From Planctomycetia bacterium (GTDB lineage Bacteria; Planctomycetota; Planctomycetia; Pirellulales; PNKZ01), in the NCBI GenBank assembly GCA_021413845.1, contig JAIOPP010000006.1, forward strand, positions 1-64,000: a DNA stretch of 64,000 nt, given 5' to 3'. Below are positions 9,651 through 18,560 of this stretch, one piece after another. The notes beneath the pieces were generated by a model. It had not been told where the DNA came from and did not search any database. It saw nothing but the letters and a program-made list of their open reading frames with translations. The position numbers and the translations under genes were made by a program. Within the stretch, counting starts at the first letter, position 1. Every line of letters begins with the position of its first letter.

Positions 9651-11102
9651 TCAAGAGGCTTTAATTGGGTGTCCTAGGCCGCCAATCTGTTGCCACAGGA
9701 TTTCGTCTAACTGATTCCAGATTCCTGCGAGATGACGAGGTTCTCGCTCCCCTCGCACAACTTTTTCAAGCATGCTTGCCATGAGCTCCCATGTTTGACG
9801 AAGGTCCATTCCCAAGCCATCCAACGCATGTTGACGAATTTGGGCGAGTTGCCGATCCGAGCGATGTGTTAGACGTTCGTAGTCTTCCTTTGTCGTTCTC
9901 AACTCCTTCTCTGCTTGCGCCATCGTAGTCTGAAGAACGGAGTAAGAATGTTCCAGTTGCGCCCGTCTCGTTGCTTCTGCATCGCGTTGCTCCCGAGCGC
10001 TGTTCAAATCACTCCTTAGCTCCGATATGCGTGATTCCTGAAGTTGCAGCGAGATTTGTAGCTGACCGATTTCTTCCTGAAGTGATTGCCTTTCGTGCCG
10101 CAGAGCTTTTAGCTGGTCACTTGTGGTCTGCTGATTTCGAGGAAGTGAACGGAGGAAAGTGAACAACGCGTTTATGCTGGCCTTCACGGGCTCTGGGAGG
10201 TCTGATAACGCTTCCTCCCACGCGCCTACTGAGTTCTGCTTTACGGAGTCAGCGAATGCAGGTTCGGCATCGAGACCGGTGAGTTGTCGAGAGGGATCGA
10301 AGTTCGCGATGACGTTTGTCGAGATTGGCCGCAGCAGTTCGCCGAACTGCCGGATAAGCTCTGTGCCAATTGGGGCTTGACGGATTTTAGAATTGTACTG
10401 ACTCGAAAAAGGAGAGAGTTCGCTGAGGCACATCAGCAGCGGAACGATGCCACGTATGCCGCTGTGATCAATCTGGCAAATCCTATCCAGATACGGTTCC
10501 GCAATATCGCGTCCGCGTTCGTGCTTAAATGAAGTAAAAGGCGTCAATAAATCCAGTGACATTTGTGCCCATGCGTCGCACCAACAGGGGTCGCTACGGC
10601 GGTCAATTGCCCGATCCCAAACTCGCACTCCTAGAAAGGCAAAGTCATCGTTGAGTTTCTTTCTCAAATCACGTAGTAGTGGCTTCGAGAACCGAAAAAC
10701 CTCTGCCGAATGTCGTTTGCCAGGGGATGCTGCTTCTAAGTCGTTAGAAACCAAGCGACAAACGATAAGATCGTGAAGCAGATAGCGATGGGCGTTCGGT
10801 GCTTTACTGAGAAGTAATCCCCGAATAGCCGCTTCCGTCGAGACGGAAGTGTCGAGCATGCCGAGCGCTTGCGAAAAGAGGCCGAAAGCATTGTCATGCA
10901 GCGCGGCAGCGCTACCAATGCGGGCGACGAGTTGCTGCAAGGGATCCTTGCGGAAGCGGTCTCGTACTAATAGATCCAAACGGCGGATGGAATCTTTCAG
11001 TGGATCCCCGCCAGTTACGATTCGCTCCTCGAGCTCATTTAAAAGTAGTTCAATGTCACCGGGGGCACTTGTCGTAGTTGGGAATGTTTCGGAATCTGTC
11101 AC
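9651..11102 (-). CDS. Unknown protein with C-terminal coiled coil
   Basis: 483 aa. I do not recognise the N-terminal 310 residues, which look mostly helical and soluble. Residues about 315-425 form a long charged coiled coil (LKALRHERQSLQEEIGQLQ and onward), followed by a short helical end with DLRQTWELMASMLEKVV. There is no signal peptide or membrane segment. Its start overlaps the 1241-aa gene upstream by 4 bp, and the Hsp70-like gene follows directly. A coiled coil plus a short helical bundle next to an Hsp70 ATPase recalls the architecture of GrpE-type exchange factors, but I see no sequence match to GrpE, so that is only an idea. It could equally be a scaffold or phage sensor for the complex. 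Confidence 0.75.
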   Translation of the reverse strand: MTDSETFPTTTSAPGDIELLLNELEERIVTGGDPLKDSIRRLDLLVRDRFRKDPLQQLVARIGSAAALHDNAFGLFSQALGMLDTSVSTEAAIRGLLLSKAPNAHRYLLHDLIVCRLVSNDLEAASPGKRHSAEVFRFSKPLLRDLRKKLNDDFAFLGVRVWDRAIDRRSDPCWCDAWAQMSLDLLTPFTSFKHERGRDIAEPYLDRICQIDHSGIRGIVPLLMCLSELSPFSSQYNSKIRQAPIGTELIRQFGELLRPISTNVIANFDPSRQLTGLDAEPAFADSVKQNSVGAWEEALSDLPEPVKASINALFTFLRSLPRNQQTTSDQLKALRHERQSLQEEIGQLQISLQLQESRISELRSDLNSAREQRDAEATRRAQLEHSYSVLQTTMAQAEKELRTTKEDYERLTHRSDRQLAQIRQHALDGLGMDLRQTWELMASMLEKVVRGEREPRHLAGIWNQLDEILWQQIGGLGHPIKAS

Positions 11103-14100
11103 GTTGTTTCTCTTGCAAGCGGTCTGTTTGTGCGGTGCTCATACCCCTGCAAAAAGCGCAGGAAATCAGCCCGGCACGGGAAGTATGGTTGGACAAAGTG
11201 TTCGTTAGAGCGGTGCGTTACCGAAGCCGCAGAGCCGGAGTCCGTCTTAAGGCGATTCGCGGCGTCCGCAAGTGCCTTCAGCCATGTTCGTTCCTCTGAT
11301 GTACGAGATTCATCAGAGGCCGCCTGAGATAGCGTGGCTTTCCAAGCTGCAAGGCGGTTTCTGAGAGGCGGCTCTGTGTAAAACTGCAGCTGAATTGCCA
11401 CCGTTCCGACTTCAGCAAGTATGCCAGCAGGAACATTCTCAGGTTGAATCAATGAAACACGCGCCGCGGTTCGCGGTGGATCGTCGAGGTAGCCCAGTAA
11501 TGTATCGATCAGTTGATAAAGGATTGACTTTTGATCTCGTATCGCGTCGCGAGAGCGATCGATGAGAGTGTACAGCGAGTATTCGTGCCAAGGTTCGTAC
11601 AAATTACGAAGAAATCTGTAAAGCAGTGTCGCGTTTGCCAACGCAGGCTCACCCGAAGGCCAAGATTCCAAAAAGTCAGTTAATGGTGTATCTCCTTCAG
11701 GTATAGCGGGAGAAAACGCTGTGATATCTAGACTTCGAATCGCGAAGGTTTCACCCTTACGTCTCAGTGCCAGTCGATACTCACCCGGCTCTCTCACACT
11801 TACAGAACAGCAATGTATTTGGCGATCAAGGCCGCTGCTGTTCATTTGGACGGGAAAGCGCTCCTCCGACTGTTCTGGTTCACCCGCGGCTAGTGGAATG
11901 GCAATAATCTCAAGAGACTCGCCTGCAACAAACCCGCATATTACTTCGACCTCCAATTGGCAAGTAGTCCCACCGGCAAGAGAAGGAATTCCCTGGTGCA
12001 GCATCTTGAATCCTAAAACACACGGGCGCAGGTCAAGCGAGATGCCGCCGACTTTTCTTCCGTCGCTCTCCAAGCAAATTGACGAGTAGGGACTTCCCAG
12101 CCATTTTTTCTGCGCAGGCGTGTCCTCAAACAGTTCCCTAGGTAGCAGCTTAAGAAGATTGAGGTCGCCAACTACCGGCCCTTGCAAGATTGTCGCGACG
12201 AGAAAATCTCGAGGAGTGATCGACTCCCCAGTATTCACGGCGATCTGGACTTTTTGATCCACATTCGGAATGACAACTCGCGCGCAAGGCGTAAAAGTAT
12301 CAATTAGGAAGGTCCGCAATGCCTCAAGATCCCATTCGTCTTTCCAAAACCACGCTCCCAGTAACGTTAAGTCGGTTCGTTTCAGCAAATCCAAATTCGA
12401 AAACGGGAAGCGGTTCGATAGGTAAACCGCCTCGGCAACGACTTGGCCCTCGGAAGGGATTTCGTTGGATGTAGCTTCCCGTAGTTCGAAGGGATTGTGA
12501 AGGCCGGAAGTGTCCTCGAGACGGACGCCACCCGGTATTTCCGGACTGCGCGGAAGCGGAGTTTCGAGATTGTACGGTAGCACTACAAACCGCTCGCTCT
12601 GTCCGGAAACCCCCAGGGTGCCGCCAGCACCTTCTTCGAGCTCCAGCCAACCATCAAGCGCGATGCGCCGAACGTTGAACCCTGGTTCGGTTAACTCAAT
12701 TGAGAGAAATGACTCTAGGGGCAATCTCAGCTGCACTCCGCTTGCCGAGGGTATCACGGAAAAGTCGTTCCGAAGGCGTTTGCACGGGACGCGAATAGAA
12801 GGCACCGACTCAGCGTCCATTCCAGCAGTCAACTCAACATGGTCAAGTAGTTCTAGAACTTGTTCGGCCTCCAACCGAACATCATCGTGTTGAAAGTCAA
12901 CACTGAGGCAAAGCAGCGGGGGAGCCCCGAAGAACACCTGTATTCCGGGGTCCGAAAACGCGAAGCTAGAGCTAGAGATTTCGGAAATGTTTGCGTCGGA
13001 CGGCATCAAGCGCAGGCGCGCAAGTGGGCGACGGCGTGGATCAAAGCTCCAACGCTCGCCCGCGGTGGCCACGGTGGTTTCGCAACCGTTTTGCGGGATT
13101 ACTTCGTAAACCCGGGATTTGTCTAGGGAAGGATGCGACAAAACTATTTCCTGGCATCGTGCTCCAGCGATTTCAGGAGTTTCTGTCGTTAGCAATATTA
13201 TACTGCCTTCTTGCGGCAATAGGTGTTGACCAGGGAGGAGTCGCCTTCCTGCTGCAAATAGCGAAGGACATGGCCACCGGAGACTGATTTCTGCCAACGT
13301 GGTGGAAGTGCCGGTAGTACCTTGGCGAACGCTGAAGAGAGTTTTACCTCCAGCCGTTGCAGGTGCCCGACAACGCACGTCATGCCAGCCGCGAGAACCT
13401 GCATTCGACCAGAGTCGATCAGCACGTCCGTCGACTGACTCGCAGCTGAGAGTAACGCGGTCGTTCTCCCCATCACCTAGCCAAAATCGACTTACATAAA
13501 AAACCGGATGGAGTTCGCGGTCTAGCGAAGGCCAAGCAAATAGGCGCAGCCTCGAGGGCGCAGCCCAACTCTGTCCCGAATGTGCGGTCGGTTCTTGTCC
13601 GAAAAGGTGTCCGCTGTGAAGCAATTCATCGTCTGAAATCGGACCTACCCATACCCAGGCATCGGGTGTAGACAAGGATCCGTTCGTCCCAATTACCGGT
13701 CGCGACTGAGTTCGCAAACGGCTAGGATGTGGCACACAAAAATTGCTACGACTAGCACGCCAACGCATATCGTTATCGATGTGCCAAGCATCTCCAGCTC
13801 TTTTTAGGACACCAACAATCTCATCCGCGGTCCGGCCGAGATCGTCCAGAAGCATTACCCTTCGAACGACGTCGCCATCCAGCTGCATTGTCCCGTTGCC
13901 AATTGGTGGCGGTCCACTTGAGCGAAGTGACCACGAACCACCGTTGAAACGAAGAACTGCTGCCGGATGTCGCCGAAACAGTATCTGGAGCTGATCGAGG
14001 GAGTACGCTTCAATCCCAATCGCTATATGTTTTCTCAGAATCGCTACGATCGCAGCTGGCAGACCGGACAAACCGGTGCCGAGGATATTGCGCGCACGAT

Positions 14101-14824
14101 CTAACAAAGAGTCGACGGTCCAGCCGTCGTCAGGCGGGATTTGGCCGCGAATTAACTTTGCAAGGACAGCCAGTCGAATCCCTGCCTCAACAAGACATTC
14201 CCTCAGGGCATTGATAGAGCCAAGTTCTTCTTGACTAACAGTTTTACTAGTCCGAAATGCTTGGAGAAGCGAATCAAAACGTCGCTGAGCGAGATCTCGC
14301 GGATCGGTAGTTCGGGCCCAATCACTGAACATCCCGTCTAAGAACTGTTCTGTGAACTCACTCGAAATCCAAACAAGTGCACATTCTCCAATAACCGCTC
14401 GCACAAACCAGAAGTGGTGTCCCTCCTGCGTGTAGCAACTCGATCTGCTATATCGATCTAACCAGCCGCGCAAAGCGGCACGGATTGGTAGCTCTCCGGC
14501 AAATCGTTGACGAAACGCGAATTGCCTGTTGAGCCTGTCCGGACCCATTCCGGCGAGCAACGGAATGACAGTGTCTTCCCAAAGCCGATAGCTGTGGCCG
14601 GCGGCCTGAGTTTGAATTAATAATAGGAACGCCGGTACGTGGCGCTCGTCGAAGCCACCGGCGAGAATTGACGCTTCTAACTCGTTACGCAGCGCTTGGG
14701 CATTATGAATAGGCAGTTCTGCTAAACCGAGCCGCCAAAATGCAACAGTACTAACGCCGGACCGGCTGCAATAGTCGCGAAAGGCCGCTTGGAAGGCCCG
14801 AGCGATTGCGTCGATTTCCGGCAT
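11099..14824 (-). CDS. Large unrecognised protein, first gene of the defence-type operon
   Basis: 1241 aa with no family I recognise. There is no Walker A, nuclease, methyltransferase, TIR, signal peptide or membrane segment that I can see. The first 300 residues are mostly helical. A long middle part (about 300-1050) is rich in predicted beta strands and Trp/Gly/Pro, as in several beta-sandwich domains in tandem. The last 150 residues are helical again. The start at 14824 has a GGGGGGA ribosome-binding site and a promoter-like sequence just upstream. The stop overlaps the next gene by 4 bp. As first gene of a tightly packed operon with DrmA/DrmB-like proteins, it is likely a system-specific component such as a recognition or scaffold subunit. 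That is inference from context only. Confidence 0.75.
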   Translation of the reverse strand: MPEIDAIARAFQAAFRDYCSRSGVSTVAFWRLGLAELPIHNAQALRNELEASILAGGFDERHVPAFLLLIQTQAAGHSYRLWEDTVIPLLAGMGPDRLNRQFAFRQRFAGELPIRAALRGWLDRYSRSSCYTQEGHHFWFVRAVIGECALVWISSEFTEQFLDGMFSDWARTTDPRDLAQRRFDSLLQAFRTSKTVSQEELGSINALRECLVEAGIRLAVLAKLIRGQIPPDDGWTVDSLLDRARNILGTGLSGLPAAIVAILRKHIAIGIEAYSLDQLQILFRRHPAAVLRFNGGSWSLRSSGPPPIGNGTMQLDGDVVRRVMLLDDLGRTADEIVGVLKRAGDAWHIDNDMRWRASRSNFCVPHPSRLRTQSRPVIGTNGSLSTPDAWVWVGPISDDELLHSGHLFGQEPTAHSGQSWAAPSRLRLFAWPSLDRELHPVFYVSRFWLGDGENDRVTLSCESVDGRADRLWSNAGSRGWHDVRCRAPATAGGKTLFSVRQGTTGTSTTLAEISLRWPCPSLFAAGRRLLPGQHLLPQEGSIILLTTETPEIAGARCQEIVLSHPSLDKSRVYEVIPQNGCETTVATAGERWSFDPRRRPLARLRLMPSDANISEISSSSFAFSDPGIQVFFGAPPLLCLSVDFQHDDVRLEAEQVLELLDHVELTAGMDAESVPSIRVPCKRLRNDFSVIPSASGVQLRLPLESFLSIELTEPGFNVRRIALDGWLELEEGAGGTLGVSGQSERFVVLPYNLETPLPRSPEIPGGVRLEDTSGLHNPFELREATSNEIPSEGQVVAEAVYLSNRFPFSNLDLLKRTDLTLLGAWFWKDEWDLEALRTFLIDTFTPCARVVIPNVDQKVQIAVNTGESITPRDFLVATILQGPVVGDLNLLKLLPRELFEDTPAQKKWLGSPYSSICLESDGRKVGGISLDLRPCVLGFKMLHQGIPSLAGGTTCQLEVEVICGFVAGESLEIIAIPLAAGEPEQSEERFPVQMNSSGLDRQIHCCSVSVREPGEYRLALRRKGETFAIRSLDITAFSPAIPEGDTPLTDFLESWPSGEPALANATLLYRFLRNLYEPWHEYSLYTLIDRSRDAIRDQKSILYQLIDTLLGYLDDPPRTAARVSLIQPENVPAGILAEVGTVAIQLQFYTEPPLRNRLAAWKATLSQAASDESRTSEERTWLKALADAANRLKTDSGSAASVTHRSNEHFVQPYFPCRADFLRFLQGYEHRTNRPLARETT

Positions 14825-14856
14825 CGTAGCTAGTCCCCCCTAATTGAGTGCCTCTG

Positions 14857-14884
14857 ATCATAACTACTTTGAAACTGGAAGCAA
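14857..14884 (-). promoter_or_regulatory. Probable sigma-70-type promoter of the defence operon
   Basis: On the minus strand a TTGCTT -35-like element (14879-14884) is followed after 16 bp by a near-perfect TATGAT -10 element (14857-14862). Transcription would start about 25 bp before the ATG of the 1241-aa gene, leaving room for the G-rich ribosome-binding site at 14831-14840. No other good promoter was seen inside the operon, where genes overlap or nearly touch. This is a match by eye only; planctomycete promoters are poorly defined. Confidence 0.45.
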
Positions 14885-15125
14885 CTTTTTGATAGTCTGC
14901 TTGCCAGCGAGCAACCGCCTCCCGCGCATCGAAAAAATCGCCCGAAGACGACGAACTCAACTTAGACGTTGGCCACGTCATTAATTTCGGAAAAGGTGTC
15001 AAAGCTTGCCACCGCTGCCGACTTCTGCGGGATCCCGGTCAAGTAGGCGCCGACAGCAAGGAGGTGGCTCGGGGAGCAGGAGTCCACGCTGCGTCAAATG
15101 GAAAGACGCATAGCGCGAACGCTGC

Positions 15126-15383
15126 TTACTCTCCCCTGCGCGGCGAATGACCCATTGGTAATGAGAGCTTCGCGGTCTGAACGAAGGACGGCAATAAAGA
15201 AGTCCGGAAGTGGATCTCATCGAGGGCTTCGACGACGGCGTCGTGGAGTCGGTCGAAGTCGGCGGGGACGAAGTTGGCGAGCTTCGAGTACTTGGCATGG
15301 CTCCAAAGCGCTTCGACCGGGTTGAGGTTGGGTGCGTGACCCGGAAGCCATTCGACATCGAGTAAGGACCGCAAGTTTATCAT
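15126..15383 (-). pseudogene. Decayed IS630-family transposase, C-terminal end only
   Basis: The minus-strand reading frame encodes WLPGHAPNLNPVEALWSHAK and a helical tail, which is the classical end of IS630/Tc1-type DDE transposases; the Glu of NPVEALW is the third catalytic acid. The N-terminal domain and the two catalytic Asp motifs are missing, and the frame continues only a few codons beyond the first Met before similarity is lost, so about three quarters of the gene is gone. It lies between the promoter of the defence operon and the recombinase module and marks past insertion in this interval. I did not identify terminal inverted repeats. Confidence 0.72.
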
Positions 15384-15677
15384 CGTGAGGCCGGACTTGT
15401 TTGACGGGGGCAGGTCTTTTCGGCTTGTTCTTTATATCGTAGTTTAGGGTTATAGTGTTTGCTATGAAGTATTGCCCTGACCGCAGTTCAGGACCACGGC
15501 CTTAATTCCCTGACAAATCGCGTCATATCAACTGTGAGGCATAGCTAGCATCCGCGGGGTTGCAAGGTTATCGAAGAAAAAAGCCGGCAATACTGGTATT
15601 GCTTGCAACTTAAAAGCGTTTTAGCATCCTTGGCCGCAAGAAATGCGTGGCACACCTACTTCGACGCGGGGCCAAGG
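15384..15677. other. Short AT-rich intergenic stretch
   Basis: About 290 bp between the transposase remnant and the small ORF upstream of the recombinase. The part from 15420 to 15475 is AT-rich and could hold a promoter for the recombinase pair (for example TATAGT near 15451), but I could not fix a -35/-10 pair with confidence. An upstream TTG at 15603 could extend the next gene by 25 codons. I see no other feature. Confidence 0.4.
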
Positions 15678-16199
15678 ATGGCAACGAATACCGAACAATA
15701 CGACGACACGCTTGGAGTCGACCTCGACGTCCGGAGCTCGGCATTTCGATTCGCCGAGCGGAGCACGTTACTCTGCGGCGAATCGCTTCTTGCGATTGCC
15801 GCAGCTGCACAGACTCGCGGAATGGTCTGTGATGTTCAGGGACTTCCGGCCGGATTTGTTTTCGAGCTTGGTGCTGTGGCACAACTGATTGTCTGGGAAC
15901 TCCAGGGATTACGTCCCTTCTTGCCGCCCGATTTCCCGACGTCCGAGGCCGCAGGCGAGGAATTGCTCGAGCGCGTTGAGCGCGAACCCCTCCAATTTCT
16001 CGATCTTAAGTCGGCGATTCTCTCGCGCAAACTCGCGCAGTTCTGGCTCGACGGATTCAGCCGTTTTGCATCGAGCTCGCTGGAGGCCGACATTCATCTC
16101 GGCGACCTCGACGAAGACACGCTCGTCGAAGCGGTCGCGCAACTTACATGGAAACTTCGCCATCGCGGCGGTGTCTCAAGCTCGCAGGAAATTCAATGA
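15678..16199 (+). CDS. Small protein coupled to the serine recombinase
   Basis: 173 aa from the ATG at 15678; an in-frame TTG at 15603 would add 25 residues but is a poorer start. The sequence is acidic and predicted soluble and helical, with no motif I recognise and no obvious DNA-binding helix-turn-helix. Its stop codon overlaps the recombinase ATG by 4 bp (ATGA at 16196-16199), so the two proteins are probably made together. Possible roles are a directionality factor, a recombinase partner or a regulator. These rest on the coupling only. Confidence 0.6.
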   Translation: MATNTEQYDDTLGVDLDVRSSAFRFAERSTLLCGESLLAIAAAAQTRGMVCDVQGLPAGFVFELGAVAQLIVWELQGLRPFLPPDFPTSEAAGEELLERVEREPLQFLDLKSAILSRKLAQFWLDGFSRFASSSLEADIHLGDLDEDTLVEAVAQLTWKLRHRGGVSSSQEIQ

Positions 16200-18124
16200 C
16201 TAAGGTACGACGACCGAAAAAAGGTCGCTTGCTGTTCTACACCCGCGACTCAGGCGGAAAGCATGAGACGACGCCCGGGCAGTATGTCGGGCTCGCCGCA
16301 TCATACGCCGCAAAAGAAGGTCTGGCGTTTGACGGAACGGCAACCGCGATCGAAGGGATGATCGGTTCAGGTCGCTCGACAAGCGGCGATCTGTTCCTCG
16401 ACTATGACGTGAAGGGAAATCAACTGACGCGAGACGCGCTCAGTGCATTGATTAAACGCATCGAGACGGACCCGGAAGTCACGCACGTCTACATCCCGCG
16501 CCGTGATCGGCTGGCGCGCCCCGATCATGCGGCTGAAGGAATGCTGCTTGAAACGAGCCTGCGCATGCTCGGCGTGTCTTTGGTCTTCATGGACAAGGTT
16601 CTACCGCCCCGTCAGTTAGGGCATCGCGATTCCCTATCCGACATCCTCATGTCGGCGATCGACTACGATCGCGCCGGTAACGATCGCCGTGAGCTGGCAC
16701 AGAAGATTCTTCTCGCCCAACTGACGCTGGCCCAAGCGGGATTTACGACCGGCGGGCGCCCGCCTTACGGCTTTCGCCGTTGGCTCGTGAAGATCGACGG
16801 CACTGCCGTGCGCGAATTGGTTGAAGGAGAGCGAGTTCGGATGGCAGGTCATCACGTCGTCTGGCTACCGGTTCCAAACGATCACCCGGAAATGCGAGTG
16901 ATCTACCGGATCTTGGAGCTCATCAAAGAGATGCCCGCAACTCGTATCGCGAAGTTGTTCACCAAGGAGGGAATTTCGACACCCGATGAGGGCCGCACCC
17001 GCACGGATAACGGCGTTACGCACAAAACGAGCGGCGTGTGGCATGGGAATACGATCAAGAATATCGCAGAGAATTCTCTGCTTCGAGCGGTGGTGACCTA
17101 TGGTCGCCGTTCGATGGGAGATCAACTACGCTTCGATGTCGCCGGCCCGCGGGCTTTGACGGCCGAGGACTACCGTGATGACGACAAGCCGAAGGTTATT
17201 CGAAACGACGCAGGGCTTCATCAACTTGCCGAAGCAAACTTTCAACCGTTGGTCGACCCCGACGAGCACGTAAACATTGTGAAGATTTTATCGGAACGGG
17301 GCGGCACTCAACGGGGCAAGGCACGCTCCCGCGATCCTGACCGAAACCCGCTCGGTTGCCGGGTCGTTGACCTGAAATGCTGTTGGCCGATGTATCGGGT
17401 GCCGAAGGCTCCGGAGTCGTTCAAGTACTCGTGCGGATGCTATATGCAAAGTCACGGGGCGAAGTGCGAACACAATCAAGCGGACGGGCCGACGCTCGTG
17501 AAGATCGTCATCGATGCCCTACGGCAAAAGATCTGTTCGCCTAGCGCGATGGAAAAATACGAGGCGCGATTGCTTGAGTTGGCAACGGAGGAAAGCACGG
17601 TTTCCGTCGATGTCACCAAGCTCGCCGCGAAGGAAGAGGAGTTGCGTGAGGTCCGCCGTGATCTCTTCAAAGTCGGGCGCAACTTGGCGCTCGCCGAGAC
17701 GAACGAGCTTATGAAGGTGATTACCCAGACCTTCGACGAGTTCAAACTGCGTGAGGCGCGGTTGGAGCGAGAGGTCCAAGAGCTGCGACTTTCGAACACG
17801 CCGAAGCAAGATATTCAGGCGGAGGTGAACGCTGCGCGGGGTGCTCTTGACCGGCTACCGGAATTGATTGAGGATCCGACGAACTTGGCGGATGCAGCGA
17901 CGGCGATCCGCTTCGTTAACGCGTACGTATTCCTAGACTTTCACAAAGTAGCGCAAGGCAAGCGGACCTTAAATCGGGTCCACAGCGGAGCGATCACGTT
18001 TGGAAGCGAAATCCCGCCGGTCAAAATCTATGAAGGACCGACGGGCCGACGAGCCTTGAACGAACAGAAGACGGCAGCGTTTGCCGTCGGTGCGAAAGGA
18101 ACAGAACTCCTTTCACACCCTTGA
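16196..18124 (+). CDS. Large serine recombinase
   Basis: 642 aa from the ATG at 16196, preferred over a longer frame from 16148 because it has an AGGA site and the 4-bp ATGA overlap with the gene before it. The N-terminal resolvase domain has the catalytic YTRDS motif (nucleophile Ser19) and YIPRRDRLARPDH near residue 100. A recombinase domain with a GFTTGGRPPYGFRRW segment follows near residue 180. A Cys-rich zinc-ribbon-like part (KCCWPMYR ... YSCGCYMQ ... CEHNQ) lies near 395-430, then a coiled coil near 470-560. This is the architecture of large serine integrases that insert phages and islands. The gene points at tRNA-Pro, 37 bp away, and probably moves the island to its left. All key residues look intact, so the element may still be mobile. 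Confidence 0.88.
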   Translation: MTKVRRPKKGRLLFYTRDSGGKHETTPGQYVGLAASYAAKEGLAFDGTATAIEGMIGSGRSTSGDLFLDYDVKGNQLTRDALSALIKRIETDPEVTHVYIPRRDRLARPDHAAEGMLLETSLRMLGVSLVFMDKVLPPRQLGHRDSLSDILMSAIDYDRAGNDRRELAQKILLAQLTLAQAGFTTGGRPPYGFRRWLVKIDGTAVRELVEGERVRMAGHHVVWLPVPNDHPEMRVIYRILELIKEMPATRIAKLFTKEGISTPDEGRTRTDNGVTHKTSGVWHGNTIKNIAENSLLRAVVTYGRRSMGDQLRFDVAGPRALTAEDYRDDDKPKVIRNDAGLHQLAEANFQPLVDPDEHVNIVKILSERGGTQRGKARSRDPDRNPLGCRVVDLKCCWPMYRVPKAPESFKYSCGCYMQSHGAKCEHNQADGPTLVKIVIDALRQKICSPSAMEKYEARLLELATEESTVSVDVTKLAAKEEELREVRRDLFKVGRNLALAETNELMKVITQTFDEFKLREARLEREVQELRLSNTPKQDIQAEVNAARGALDRLPELIEDPTNLADAATAIRFVNAYVFLDFHKVAQGKRTLNRVHSGAITFGSEIPPVKIYEGPTGRRALNEQKTAAFAVGAKGTELLSHP

Positions 18125-18161
18125 GATCCGATCGAGAGGAACAGTCGTTAGGAAATGTCAG

Positions 18162-18236
18162 TCGGGGCGACAGGATTTGAACCTGCGACCTCTTGGACCC
18201 CATCCAAGCGCGCTAGCCAGTCTGCGCCACGCCCCG
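18162..18236 (-). tRNA. tRNA-Pro (anticodon GGG)
   Basis: The minus strand folds into a cloverleaf. The acceptor stem is CGGGGCG/CGCCCCG, the anticodon stem CTTGG/CCAAG encloses the loop ATGGGGT (anticodon GGG), and the T arm is GCAGG TTCGAAT CCTGT. The discriminator base is A and CCA is not encoded. The 3' end faces the recombinase gene, the usual side for island insertion. ORFs that cross it are artefacts. Confidence 0.95.
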
Positions 18237-18560
18237 ATTCTCTTCTTTCCGTTTCGCTTTCGGCAGCGGCTGCCGATTTCGTGCGGCGTTTTACTTGCCG
18301 CGTTCTCAAAACGGAGAATTTGGAGTATCGCATACCGCTGGGGTTAATTCAACGGCTGCCTGCTTCGCAGGTTTTGCCGTTGAATTCTGCGACGAGCGCA
18401 GCTTTCGATCCAATCGAGCGACAGGCACGGCACATAAACGCCAACGGACGGCGGACCTCGTAAGATCCGCCGCCCGTCGCTCATTGCACCTTGCTGCCGT
18501 ACGTTTCGTCGCCTGTCGTTCGGAAACGCTTAACGGCATCATCGCTACATCTTCATTCGA
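18237..18560. other. Intergenic region between tRNA-Pro and nrdJ
   Basis: No gene is seen here. A GC-rich hairpin with arms CGGCGGA (18449-18455) and TCCGCCG (18466-18472) lies about 90 bp beyond the nrdJ stop. It could end nrdJ transcripts, but no U-run follows in the right direction, so it is not a canonical terminator. The remainder shows nothing recognisable. Confidence 0.35.

Noticed and set aside
1-14824. BREX or a complete classical DISARM
   Set aside because: No PglZ, BrxL, BrxC or methyltransferase motif is visible, and no PLD (DrmC) gene is in the window; the left flank could still hold one.
15678-16199. Helix-turn-helix repressor of the recombinase
   Set aside because: No convincing helix-turn-helix pattern could be found in the 173-aa protein.
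18081-18463. Small proteins read across tRNA-Pro (for example a frame with GATGFEPATS)
   Set aside because: They are translations of the tRNA gene, a known artefact of database ORFs.
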